This document shows, in pieces, positions 34,701 to 46,576 of a stretch of 64,000 bases of DNA (its first letter is position 1; each line of letters begins with the position of its first letter). Below the pieces are notes generated by a model. That model made no database searches. It worked only from the letters and a program-made list of their open reading frames with translations, and was not told where the DNA came from. The position numbers and the translations under genes were made by a program. This stretch comes from Garcia nutans (Eukaryota; Streptophyta; Magnoliopsida; Malpighiales; Euphorbiaceae), in assembly GCA_947685225.1 (NCBI GenBank), contig CANTUV010000031.1, positions 70,847,001 to 70,911,000 of the forward strand, given 5' to 3'.

Positions 34701-35222
34701 TGTTGAATGCCTAGTGCATTGGCAACCCTCTTAACCACCAACTAATTTAATTACTATAATTTTTCATATTGCAGGAGGTATTTTGGGCACAAGCCAACGA
34801 TTCGGCCAAATGCTAAAAAACTTTATAAATTGTTCTTGAACCGACATAATATGACATGGGAAGAATTTGCCTCCAAGGTTCGTACTTGTCAAATTGGCTT
34901 CATGGGAGAGCCAAATGAGGTGAAACCTGGCATGGGTGAGTTTTATGAAAATCCGCTATCCTGCATATGTGAGAATACTGAAGTGAAGGCTGCAAAAAGT
35001 CCAACTTTGGGTCACATGCACCAGTGGCATGGAGAGAAAAACAAGAGAAATGAGGCTGGTCATGAAACCGATGACCACTTGATAGAGGATGACCATGAGC
35101 AGGATTGGCCTGCTGATGTAGTTCATGCAGAGAATGGATTTGGTGCTCAAGGGAAGGTGGAGTTGTATAAAAGTCCCTTGATTAAGACAGAATTAGAATT
35201 GGAGGAGTTGTTCTCTGACTAA
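30434..35222 (+). CDS. O-fucosyltransferase family protein (GT65/GT68-like plant OFUT), ten exons
   Basis: Exons: 30434-30649, 30802-30864, 30969-31059, 31844-31920, 32181-32269, 32355-32538, 33398-33579, 33856-33958, 34056-34387 and 34775-35222. All introns are GT-AG, phases join without a stop, and the total is 1785 nt (594 aa). Plant members are Golgi-type sugar transferases that use GDP-fucose, mostly with unknown acceptors. Residues ~37-55 form one membrane anchor after a basic N-terminus (type II topology), then a run of six His (63-68). The catalytic domain has LWSSRLSNFYYGC (~102), TSGGLNQQR (139-147), HLRFEADM (299-306), IHMYVASGEVYGG (~365), DYIVCDESDVFVTNN (~420-433) and RRYFGHKPTIRP (~446). 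The C-terminal ~75 residues are acidic and variable. The start gives a sensible anchor and is the first ATG. It stands alone, with no neighbouring gene on its strand. Subfamily member and exon 2 acceptor are the least certain points. Confidence 0.93.
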
Positions 35223-36689
35223 AGAGAATAAGAGACTGCTTTTCAATTAACAACAGTTTTACATTAACCAATTTTTCATCAGATTCTTAGGGATTCATTT
35301 TTTGTCATCCATATCAGCATTTCGTCTTCTCTGATTGACATTTCAGTGGAAAGGAAGCAGTCTGTATATAGATGACTTGGTAAATAATCAGTTCCAGTTT
35401 CTTTGTAAATAATGGTGTATGATGATCAGCCGCTGCATTGGGTTAGAGCTTTCTGTTAGTCTGAAGGCCATTAAAGAATTTTCCTTGTTTCTTCTTGGTA
35501 ACCATTTGTCAAGATGAGTATAGAACAATTGAACATCATAGGAGCCTGAGAACCTGAAAAACCTGTATTACAAAATATAGTGTTTTGAAACCTAACTATT
35601 ATGAAGCATTTGTCTCTTTGAAGGATTGTGATTTAAATGCAGAACAGTTCTCAATTCCATATTTGCATATATTTGTCAAATACCTATTGTACTATGCACG
35701 GGCTAATATACACTGGTACTATATGCTTGCCCGTGCTTTCTATTGATTTACTTTTTTTTTTTTATCAATTTTTTATTTGTAAAAATTATAATAAATTTTA
35801 TAAAATTGTAATTTTTTATTATATATGTATATATGCTTAAACAAAATTTATTTAATTATTTAGGTTTACGTCTTAATTAATTCGATGATTAAATAAAAAT
35901 TGACTCATTTGAAACCAATTGATTTGAAATTTTTAATTTAGGTGACTTGTGTCTATTACTCGTGTTAATTAGCTGTGTAAATTATTTAGGCTTACGTCTT
36001 GAAATTTATGGGCTTGTACTATATTAAGATCAGATTAGATATATTAAATAGGGTGATTATTCTAAATTTATAATTAAATATTATTACTTATTCTAATTTT
36101 ACCTGACAGTAACATTGTGAGCTTCTACATCCAGATTAAATTATCAAAATTAAAATCCATTAATCTTCAATAAATCAACAATCACTTTCTATTTATGTCT
36201 ACTATTTCTCATCTATGAAATATGTAATTATCCTCAAAAAAAATTGCATTCTACATACGGTAAAAAAATAAGGATATTTTAAAAAATAACCTAAGACAAA
36301 ATATACTTTTCAAATATACAGAAGTAAAAAAAAATTTCAAATATATGATTGCAGAACTTTTTTTTTCTGCAAATTTACGGAAAACTGGGCTTTTGTTGCA
36401 ACTCTCCTCCTTATTTACAAATAAAAATGCCACTTTTTTTTTTAAAGCAGTGGTCATTTGTAATTTTTTTAATTTCATTTTAATTTCAAAATAAATTTTT
36501 AAAAGTATTAAATTATAAATATTTATATTAAATTTCTATTTATATAACAAATACCCATATATATTCACATATACTTTCATTTTGAAAATAAAATTTAAAT
36601 TTTTTTATTTAATTTATATTTTTAAAAATAATTTTGGCATATAGCATACAAATTATTTATAATTATTTTTTAATATAAAATAATAAAAA
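35223..36689. other. 3' flank of the O-fucosyltransferase gene and A+T-rich spacer
   Basis: The 3' UTR begins at 35223; no clear single polyadenylation signal stands out. Beyond ~35640 the sequence is A+T-rich with no supported feature. Confidence 0.5.
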
Positions 36690-37430
36690 TGTCATTTTAT
36701 ATATGTAATATGTATAGACATATATCAATATATACTAATATATATATTATTATATATTGATGTATGTAATATATTCATATATATTAGATGATTTAGAGAA
36801 AAAAAAATGAGAATACAAAGTATGATATGTTGTTATATATTGATATATATATATAATATATATGAATATATATCGGATGATTTAGAGAAAAAATATTAAA
36901 TAAAAATATCAATATACAAATTAATATATGTTGTTTTATGTTCATATATGTTGCATATAACAACATACATTTGTTGATTTACAAAAAAATTATCAGTATA
37001 TAACTAATATATGTTGATATATGTTACATATAACAAAATATATTAGTTGATTTGTAATAAAATATCAATATAAAACTAATATATATTACATATAATGACA
37101 TATATCAGTTGATTTGCAATAAAATATTAATATATAAATTAATATGTGTTGATATATGCTACATATAATACATGTATCAGTTGATATTTGTAATAAAATA
37201 TCAATATGCAAACTAATATATATTAATATATATTACATATAACAATATATATCAGTTAATTTATAATAAAATAACAATATACAAACTAATATATGTTAAT
37301 ATATATTGATAGATGTTACATACAATAACATATATCAGTTAATTTGTAATAAAGTAACAATACATAAATTAATATATATTGATATATGTTACATATAACA
37401 ACGTATATTTATCGCATAAATGAAACATAA
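36690..37430. repeat. A+T-rich minisatellite with diverged 62-85-bp units
   Basis: The block cagttgatttgtaataaaa or close variants recurs near 36974, 37041, 37105, 37167, 37252 and 37335. Between copies lie palindrome-prone atatatgttgatatatgtta segments. Spacing varies from about 62 to 85 bases. No gene lies within it. Confidence 0.7.
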
Positions 37431-37989
37431 TTTATATATAATTATATAATTAAAACATAACTTATATATAATAATATAATTAAAATTTAATTAATTAATT
37501 AATTTAAAATGTAATTTATGTTAATTAATTTTCAATTATATTTCATACACGCACCTTTATATATAAAAAATAAAATAAAACATAATAATAATTTATTATT
37601 CAGAATTTATATTAAATAAAAATATTTCAAAAAATAAATATTTGTATGGTTGCATAAAAAATACAAATATAAATATGCATGGAAAAAAGAAAAGAAAAAA
37701 ATAGATAAAAGAAACATTATAAAACAAATAAAAAAATTGCACACAAAAAAAATGCAAAATGAGCACGATGTTAACTCTATCATATAAATGAAAAAAAAAA
37801 GAAGTAAATTCCGTGCATATAAAAAGAGAAAAGCATGAAATTTAAAAAAAAAAAATACACCAGTAAAATGAAGAGAGACAAACAAAATACCGTGTATTAT
37901 ATAAATTCCTCAAAAAAAAAAAGATTTATAACATTTAAATATGTTCAATTGTTGATATTTCAAATTTCCAGCATTGTATACTTGGTCAT

Positions 37990-38183
37990 TGTTGGATATT
38001 AATTTAAGTTTGTTATAATTTTTTTAAATTCAGAAATAAGGTGTAGTAGCTTAAAAATTAGCAGGAAAAAAAAATAAAAAGAATATATTTTTTTTGGGGT
38101 ATAAATTACGCAACTTAAATGGAATAAACATATCAATTCTTCTTTATTATTCCTACATCTTTATACCTATAATAACTCCAACA
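37990..38183 (+). repeat. 5' LTR of the copia element (194 bp)
   Basis: It starts TGTTGGATATT and ends ACTCCAACA, giving 7-base inverted ends TGTTGGA/TCCAACA, and is followed two bases later by the PBS. Short LTRs of this size are normal for some plant copia lineages. Confidence 0.7.
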
Positions 38184-38185
38184 AG

Positions 38186-38197
38186 TGATATTAGAAC
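38186..38197 (+). promoter_or_regulatory. Initiator-Met-type primer binding site
   Basis: tgatattagaac matches the copia PBS TGGTATCAGAGC with a few substitutions, at the right distance from the LTR end. Confidence 0.65.
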
Positions 38198-38282
38198 CAC
38201 AGTTGGTTTGACAAGACCTGTGTTTTTTTAGAGAAAACTAAGAAAGTTCATTTGAAAAACCAGAATAAACCACAATTCAAAA

Positions 38283-39230
38283 ATGGCAACCAATAACAAT
38301 ATTTCCTTGTTAGCCCCACAAGTCTTTATGGGGGGAAACTACCAAATTTGGTCCATAAAGATGCAAACTTACCTGAAAGCACATGATCTTTGAGAAGTTG
38401 TAGCTGAAGATAAACCAACAGCTCCACTTTCTGCAGATTCCACCATAGCATAAATTAGAGACCATACTAAAAGAAAATACCAAAAGGTTCAAAGCTAAGA
38501 CTATTATCCAAAATTCAATTGCTAATTCAGCGTTCCACTTAAATATGAATTGCTAGACAACCAAAGAATTTTGGGACAAGCTCAAATTGGAGTATCAAGA
38601 AAGTGATAGAACCAAACAAATGCAAGTGCTAAATTTGAAAAAGGAGTTTTGAGTCTCTAACCATGCAAGAAAATGAAATTATTAATGAATGCACTACAAG
38701 CACAAGAGCAAAGAAGGACTTTAAGGCAAGAAAAAGTCGCTGAAGGAGCCTTCCGAATGCAGACCCAATAATCTAATAAAGTAAAAAATAATTCAATGAG
38801 AAGAAAAGCGAGAATGGAGGGAAGAGCAACAAAGAAGGGTCCTAATAGAAGCAATATCCAACTTGCACACTTTGTAAGAAGACTACACATTTGGTGATGT
38901 ACTACTGGTGAAGGCTAGATGCGATGTGCCAGGGGCGTAGCTAGGGGTGGGCAAGGGTGGGCCGGCGCCCAGACTTGGCTGCCGAAAGTTTTTGAGTTCG
39001 GCTGGGATGGTGGGTGGGTGAGCGGCGGGGAGGACCTGCAACATGCTGACCTTGCCCAGGCTCCATCAACATGCTGACCTTGCCCAGGCTCCATCAACAT
39101 GCTGGCTACGCCACTGCGATGTGCGACAATTGTAAACAACTTGGGCACATTACTAAAGTCTGCAAATATAAAAACAAAGGTCCTCAATCTCAAAGTACAA
39201 ATTGTAAATACAAACAGGAGTAACATTTTG
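38283..39230 (+). pseudogene. Copia gag, interrupted by stops and by a MITE
   Basis: The frame starts MATNNNISLLAPQVFMGGNY followed by QIWSIKMQTYLKAHDL, the usual start of Ale-type copia gag. Stops and frameshifts follow. A CCHC zinc knuckle CDNCKQLGHITKVC is encoded at about 39120-39165, but its first Cys codon lies within the 8-bp duplication of the MITE, so the knuckle is separated from upstream gag by 187 bases. Not functional. Confidence 0.75.
38930..39116. mobile_element. hAT-type MITE (187 bp) with perfect 8-bp duplication
   Basis: The ends are CAGGGGCGTAGCTA (left) and TGGCTACGCCACTG (right), imperfect inverted repeats of the hAT CAGnGGCGTAGC type. The flanks cgatgtgc at 38922-38929 and 39117-39124 are identical 8-mers, the duplication size made by hAT transposases. 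Removing the element and one duplication restores the reading of the copia zinc knuckle. Internally a 28-base unit (caacatgctgaccttgccca...) is repeated from 39039, 39067 and partly 39095. It encodes nothing. Confidence 0.93.
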
Positions 39231-39801
39231 TAGCATTATGTTTCTCAAGCCAAGCCTTTGTAATGCTTGGCTCATTAACAGTGGATGCACGCACCACATG
39301 TGCCATAATGCTACAATGTTCAAGGATCTTGACCAAACCTATAACTCTAAGGTAATGGTTGGCAATGGTGAATTCATGGAAGTCAAAGGAAGAGGATAGT
39401 TGTAGTCTAAACAAATTTAGGTATCAAACTCCGTTTTTATGTGTTTTTTGTACCTAATATTAGTCAAAACCTATTAAGTGTAAGTCAGATGCTTGAAAAG
39501 CAAAGCAATATTCTCTATAATTGAAAGGCAACCAATGCATTATCTTTTATTCCTGCGAAGAAAAATTGCTTTGTGTGAAGATGAAAAGCCAGAGTTTTGT
39601 CCTCAATTGGGAGAAGACTGCTAAACATGCATTTGCTGGAATCACTTAAGTGATTCAAACTTGTGGCATAAAAGGTTTGGACACTATAACCAAAGAAGTT
39701 TAGTATAATTAAAAAACATGAGTTTTCTTCAAAAAAAAAAAAACATGAGTTGGTTAAAAACATGCCAAATATATATATATGAACGCTCAAATATGTGAGA
39801 T

Positions 39802-40480
39802 TTGTCAACAAGGCAAATAAGCAAAGTTTCCATTGAAAAGCAAGTAACTTCTTTGAGTGGTAATAAATACTTCATTCTCTTTATAGATGACTATACCATA
39901 ATGCGTTGGGTATATTTTATCAAACTCAAGAGTGAGGTTTTCACTGTTTTCAAAAAATTCAAAGCTTTTGTAGAAAAACAAAGCACCTTGAGCATTAAAC
40001 TTTAAAGATCTGACAATGATATTGAATATACCTCTAGTCAATTTGTTGAGTTTTGTAGCAGTGCAGGTATTAAACATTAGCCAACAACTCCATACAAGTT
40101 GCAACAAAATGGTGTCTCTGAGAGGAAGAATAAAACAGTAATAAAGATGGCTAGAAGTCTTCTATTTGAAAAGAAAAAGGCAAGCAAATTTTGGGCAGAG
40201 GCAGTTGACACCTCTATAAACTTGTTGAATAGATTGCCTACAATGTCCTTAAAGAACAAGACACCATATGAAGCATGGAATTGCTTCAAGCCCTCAGTTA
40301 ATAATCTTAAAGATATGTTATTATCATATGCCAGAAACTAAAGATGCAAGGAAGATAGTCAAGCTCAAAAGGGCATCTTCATTAGCTACGGGACATCGGC
40401 CAAGGGCTATAGAAGTTTTTTTTTTTGCTAATAAAACTGTCTTAAGTAGGAATGTAAAGTTTGATGAAGCAACGATCTAG
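39802..40480 (+). pseudogene. Copia integrase core
   Basis: The segment carries FILFIDDYTIMRWVYF (first catalytic Asp), a D-N-D-x-E-Y segment after a frame break near 40005 (second Asp) and QQNGVSERKNKTVIKMARS (Glu) at ~40115. LLNRLPTMSLKNKTPYEAW follows, all as in copia integrase. Frame breaks near 40005 and 40340 and upstream stops disable it. It continues weakly toward the RT start at ~40660-40700. Confidence 0.8.
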
Positions 40481-40700
40481 GATTGGCAAAAAAAAAGCAT
40501 AATCTAGTGTTACTTTCAATGATCATAAAGATGTTCAAAATAAACAAGAGCTGCAGAATTTTGAATCTGTAGATGATCTTCTAGTGAGAAGCACAAGGAC
40601 CTTGGAGGACATTTGTCAAAAGTGTAGTTTCGCAATTACTGTATCTACAAGCTATGTTAAAGCCAAAGATTCTGAAGCATGGAGAAGCACAATGCAAGAA

Positions 40701-42839
40701 TATACCGAATTACCGACGAAAAAATCAGTAGGTAATTTTTATTTTTTTATCGATAATTAGATTTACTGACAAATTATCGACAGAAAATTTCTGTAATTAT
40801 ATCTTTTGTCTGTAATGAAAATATCAAAAAAAATAAACATATGTCGATAAATTATCGAAAAAAAATTATGTCGGTAATACCAACAGAAAATTTTGTTGGT
40901 AATGCCGAAAGAAAATTCTATTGGTAAATTACCGAGAGAAAATTTCATTGGTAATTACCGACAGATAATTATATTGGTAAAATACTGAGAGAAAATTCTG
41001 TCGGTATTACCGACAGAAAATGACTTAATTGGTAATTCCAATAAAATTAAATCTCGCTTGTTTTATTAAAATTACAGATAAAATTTTATGTCGGCAATAC
41101 ATATACCGACAAACTATTTAAATCTGTCGGTAAAAAAATTTTATTATAAAATTTTATTATTTTTAAAATTTAAAATATATTTATTATTATTATTTTAATT
41201 TTTATACTATATATAGAAAATATATGAGTGAATTAAATATTAAAAAGAATAAAAAATATGAAAATAAAATTTATATTTAAATAAAAATTAAATCTAATAA
41301 TGAAAAAGTATAAAATAAATGTACATAAAAATAATAAAAATATATAAAAATATAAAATTAAAATATAAAGTACATATAAAAAAAATTAAAATCAAGTAGA
41401 AGCGGAAGGCGGTAAAAGTGGAGATGGAGGAGAACATCCGAAGAAAACTGTCGTAATAGATCGAAGATCTTTTGCATAAAGTTGGCTACCTCGTTCTACA
41501 TATGCTCCTGCATCCGGATATGAATATGCTCATGTACTTGAACCTGCTCATATACGTAAACTTACATCTACTCCTAGATCTGCTCCTAATTAGTCTATAA
41601 AATAACAGTAATTTTCTATAAAATAATAAAATAATCATAAAATTTTAATTCTTAATATTAATTAGCTAAAAATTTATAAAATAACAAAAAAATTTAAACA
41701 CTTATTTCATATAAATTAATAAAATAATATATATTTTAATTCTTAAAACTAATTAGCTAAAAATCTATAAAATCACAAAACATACCCTAAATTATATTTT
41801 TTTTACACCAAATCTAAAATTTTTAAAAATAAAAAATTATAATTTTTAACTAAATTCATAAAAAGCACTAAAAATACATTAAAAAAATTTAACACCCTTA
41901 AATACCAAAAAATTTCTAAAAAGTGTTATGAAAATTTTAATGTTCTCTAAGAATTATTCTAGTTAAATAAATAAAATTTTTCTTCAGTTCATTTTTATAA
42001 TGAAAATTTTAAAATTAAATTTACCTAAAATTTTTAAAAAAATAAAAAAATACTTTAAACAAAAATCTAATACCCTAAAATATTTTTATTTACCAAAAAA
42101 TTTTTAAAAACAAAACAAAAGATTTTAAAATTCCCTAAAAAATTCTATTTAATTAAAATAATTAATAAATAATTTTTATTTTGAAATTTATCAAAATAAA
42201 TCAATTTTGGTTACATTTTTTTAAAAAATCATAAAAACAACAAAAAAAATCTAACACCTTAAAATATTCTATTTACCAAAAATTTCTAAAAATATAACAA
42301 AAAATTTTAAAATTTCTTAAAACATATTGTGTTTAATTAGATAAATTTAAAAAATTTATAATTTTTATTCTAAAATTTATAAAAATAAGTCAATTTTTCC
42401 TAATTTTTTTTAAATATTGAAAAAAAAAATTGAAATTTAACACCCTAAATAAATTTCTAAATACAAAAAAAGTCTAAATATATTATGAAAATTTTAAAAA
42501 TCCCTAAAATAATATTATCATTAATTAAAATAACCTTAAAAATCAAACAACACATAACCAAAATATAAATAATCAACTTAAACTGCAACACTCACAAACC
42601 CATAACAAAATATCAAATTTACAAAAATAACAACCAATTTAAAAATAAATAATAAAAATTTAATATATATTACAAATTATCAAAAATTAAAAAAATCAAA
42701 ATAAATACCTTCTTCTTCTTCTTCAAGCAAAAAAAAAACAGAAAAAGGGACAGAGACAGATAGAGGGAGAGGAGAAATGAAAAAAATGGGAGAGGATTGA
42801 CAGAAATGGAAGAGGAGAGAAAAAAATTATTTTTAAAGA
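40701..42839. mobile_element. CACTA-like (En/Spm) remnant: TCGGTAA/TTACCGA-rich end and A+T-rich interior
   Basis: 40701-41130 is packed with ttaccgac/gtcggtaa units in both orientations, as in the subterminal regions of plant CACTA elements. 41395-41600 is less A+T-rich and on the minus strand gives a Ser/Pro-rich segment ending SPPSPLLPPSAST, like the C-terminus of some CACTA-encoded proteins. The rest (41600-42700) is A+T-rich with no frame. A ctt microsatellite and purine-rich patch follow at 42711-42825. Neither terminal CACTA sequence nor a duplication could be located. Confidence 0.5.
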
Positions 42840-45800
42840 TAAAATTTACTAAGAGAACTAAGTTTCTGTCAATAAATTTACCAAAAGAAAATGTATTATG
42901 TTGGTAATTTTATTAACAGAAAAATATTTTTTCTCAGTAAACGGCTCAAATAATAGCGATAAAATTCTCGCCCATTTATTTGATTGCAACTATTTATTTA
43001 CCAAGAGAACTATTTTCTGTAGAAAAAATTACTAAGAGAAAATATATTATACCGATATTACCTACAGAAATTATATTCTCTCGGTATTACTAACATAAAA
43101 TAATTTCTCTCGGTAATTTTACCGACAGAAAAATACTTTTTCTTAGTATACGGCTCAAATAATAGCTGTAAAATTTCAGCCCAACTAATTGGATTGCGAT
43201 TATATATTTATCGACAGAACTATTTTTTGTCAAAAAAATACCGAGAGAAAATATATTTTGTTGGTATAACCTACAGAAAATATATTATGTCGGTAACTTT
43301 ATATACAAAAAATATATTCTCTCGGTATTACCAACGTAATATATTTTCTTTCGGTAATTTTACTAACAGAAAAATACTTTCTCTCGGTAAACGGCTCAAA
43401 TAATGGGGATAAAATTTGCGTCCAACTAATTGGGTTGCAACTATTTATTTACTGAGAGAACTATTTTTCTATCGAAAAAATTATAGAGAGAAAATATATT
43501 CTGTCAGTCTTACTTACAAAAAATATATTATGTCGGTAACTTTACCTATAGAAATTATATTTTCTCGATATTACCAACAAAAAATATATTGTATGTAATT
43601 TTAGAGACAGAAAAATACATTATCTCAATAAATGACTCAAATAATGGCGACTAAATTTTTGCCTAACTAATTGGGTTGTGACTATTTATTTACCGAGAGA
43701 ACTACTTTTCTGTAGAAAAAATTACCAAGAGAAAATATATTGTGTCGGTATTACCTATAAAAATTATATTCTCTCGGTATTACCAGTATAAAATATTTTC
43801 TCTCGGTAATTTTACCGACAAAAAAATACTTTCTCTCAATAAACGGCTCAAATAATAGTGATAAAATTTCAGCCCAACTAATTAGGTTACGACTATATAT
43901 TATCCAAGAGAACTATTTTTTTTGTCAAAAAAAGTATCGAGAGAAAATATATTATGTCGGTATTATCTACAGAAAATATATTATTGAGAGAAAATATTTT
44001 CTCTCAATAATTTTACCAATAAAAAATATTTTTTCTTAATAATTTTACCAACAGAAAAATACTTTATCTCGGTAAACGGCTCAAATAATAAGAGTAAAAT
44101 TTTTGTCAACTTAATTGGGTTGGGACTATTTATTTACCGAGAAAATTACTTTTCTGTTAAAAAATTACAGATAAAAAATATATTTTATCGGTATTACCTA
44201 CAGAAAATATATTCTGTTGATAACATTACCTACAAAAATTATATTCTCTCGTTAATTTTACCGACAGAAAAATATTCTCTCTTGTTAAATGGCTCAAATA
44301 ATGGCTAAATTTTTTTTGTTCAACTAATTAGATTGTGACTATTTATTTACCTAAAGAACTACTTTTTAGTCAAAAAAAAGTACTGAGAAAATATATTTTG
44401 TCAGTATTATCAATAAAAAATATATTCTGTCAGTAACTTTATCTACAAAAATTATATTCTCTATGTATTATCAACATAAAATATTTTATCTCAGTAATTT
44501 TAAAGATAAAAAATATTTTCTCTTGGTAAACGGCTCAAATAATGGAGGTAAAATTTTCGCCTAACTAATTTAGTTGCGACTATTTTTTATAGAGAGATGT
44601 ACTTTTTTGTCGAAAAAAGTACCGAGAGAAAATATATTCTGTCGGTATTACCTACAAAAAATATATTATGTCTGTAACTTTATCTACATAAATTATATTC
44701 TCTGTATTACCAACAGAAAATATTTTCTCTCGATAATTTTACCAATATAAAAATATATTTTCTCGGTAAATGACTCAAATAATGGCGGTAAAATTTTTGT
44801 CCAACTAATTAGTTTGCAACTATTTATTTACCGAGAGAACTATTTTCTGTCAAAAAAATTACCGAGAGAAAACATATTATGTCAGTATTATCTACAAAAA
44901 ATATATTCTGCCTGTAACTTTACCTATATAAATTATATTCTCTCGGTATTACCAATAGAGAATATATGTTGACGGTAATTTTACAGTCAGAAAAATATTT
45001 TCTCTAGGTAAATGACTCAAATAATGGCAATAAAATTCTCGCCTAATTAATTGGGTTGAGACTATTTATTTACCGAGAGAACTACTTTTTTGTCGAAAAT
45101 ATTACCAAGAGAAAATATATTTTGTCAGTATTACATACAGAAAATATATTTTTTCGGTAACTTTACCTACAGAAATTATATTCTTTCAATATTACCAACA
45201 TAAAATATATTATGTCTGTAATTTTACCGACGGAAAAATACTCTCTCTGTATATGGCTCAAATAATGGCTGTAAAATTCTCATCCAACTAATTAGATTGT
45301 GACTATTTATTTACCGAGAGAACTACTTTTCTGTCGAAAAATTTACCAGAGAAAGTATTTTTTTCTGTAAAATTACCAAGAGAAAATATATTCTATTTGT
45401 AATTTTATCTACAGAAATTATATTTTCTTGGTATTACTAATAAAAAATATTTTTTGGATATTTTACTGATAAAATATATTTTTTCGATAATTTTACAGGA
45501 AAAAAAAATAATTTTTCTCGATAAACGGCTCAAATAATAGCAGTAAAATTTTTGCTAAACTAATTAGGTTGCTACTATTTATTTACCGAGATAACTACTT
45601 TTCTGTCAAAAAAATTACTGAAAGGAAATATATTCTATCAGTATTACCTACAGAAAAATATATTCTGGAGAAAATTTTATCTACGAAAAATGTATTCTCT
45701 CGGTATTACCAATAAAAAATATTTTTTCTCGGTAATATTACTGATAGAAAAATACTTTCTCTTGGTAAACTGCTCAAATATTGGCGGTAAATTTTTTGCT

Positions 45801-46576
45801 CAACTAATTGGATTGCGTCTATTTATTTATGGAGAGAACTACTTTTTCATTAAAAAAATACCCAAAAAAATATATTCTGTCGGTATTACTTATAAAAAAT
45901 ATATTCTATCGGTAATTTTACCTACTGAAATTATATTCTCTCGTAATAGAAAATATTTTCTTTCAGTAGTTTTACAGATAGAAAAATACTTTCTCTCAGT
46001 TAACGGCTCAAATAATGGCGGTAAAATTTTTGCTCAACTAATTAGATTACAACTATTTATTTACCGAGAGAACTATTTTATGTCAAAAAAATTATCGAGA
46101 AAATATATTTTTTCGGTATTACCTATAAAAAATATATTATATCGGTAATTTTATCAATATAAAATATATTATCTCGGTATTACTGACAGAAAATATTTTC
46201 TCTCAATAATTTTACGGCAGAAAAATACTTTCTCTCAATAAATGACTTAAATAATGGCGGTAAAATTTCTATTCAACCAATTAGATGGCGACTATTTATT
46301 TACTGAGATGACTACTTTTTTAATGAAAAAATTACAGATAAAAAATATATTCTGTTAGTATTACTTACAGAAAATATATTTTGTTTGTAATTTTATCGAC
46401 AGAAATTATATTCTCTTGGTATTACAAACAGAAAATATTTTTTCTCGGTAAATAACTCAAATAATGACGCTAAAATTTTTACTCAATTAATTGGGTTGAG
46501 ACTATTTATTTACCTAGATAATAACTTTTTTGTCGAAAACATTAACGAGAGAAAATACTTTCTCTTTGTAAATGAC
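42840..46576. repeat. Tandem array, ~16 copies of a ~235-bp CACTA-derived unit
   Basis: The marker ggctcaaataat (variants tgactcaaataat) recurs at about 42943, 43150, 43391, 43629, 43843, 44078, 44289, 44531, 44769, 45015, 45255, 45528, 45772, 46007, 46245 and 46450, i.e. every ~205-275 bases. Each unit holds several short inverted pairs ac(c/t)gagagaa...ttctctcggt and tctgtcggt...accgacaga, so it is rich in fold-back potential. Open frames within the array merely translate the repeat. It abuts the Tekay RT at 46577 on the right. Confidence 0.85.

Larger units (their letters stand above)
37990..40700 (+). mobile_element. Decayed Ty1/copia element (short LTR, gag, integrase), truncated in RT
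   Basis: The order is 5' LTR (37990-38183), PBS (38186), gag, protease remnant and integrase, and then the coding pattern stops at 40700 early in the RT region (EAWRSTMQE, the usual W..AM.EE start). There it abuts CACTA-like repeats. The short LTR and the gag N-terminus resemble the Ale/Retrofit group. Numerous stops make it a dead, old copy. A hAT MITE is inserted at 38930. No 3' LTR is found. Confidence 0.8.

Noticed and set aside
40688..40700. cacaatgcaagaa as a CACTA terminus (CACTACAAGAA-like)
   Set aside because: The same bases fit the copia reading W-R-S-T-M-Q-E at the normal start of RT, so they belong to copia; the CACTA-like DNA begins just after.
43194..46148. Several open frames (e.g. 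43194-43403, 45690-46148)
   Set aside because: They are translations of the tandem ~235-bp repeat, with repeating peptide blocks and no family features.
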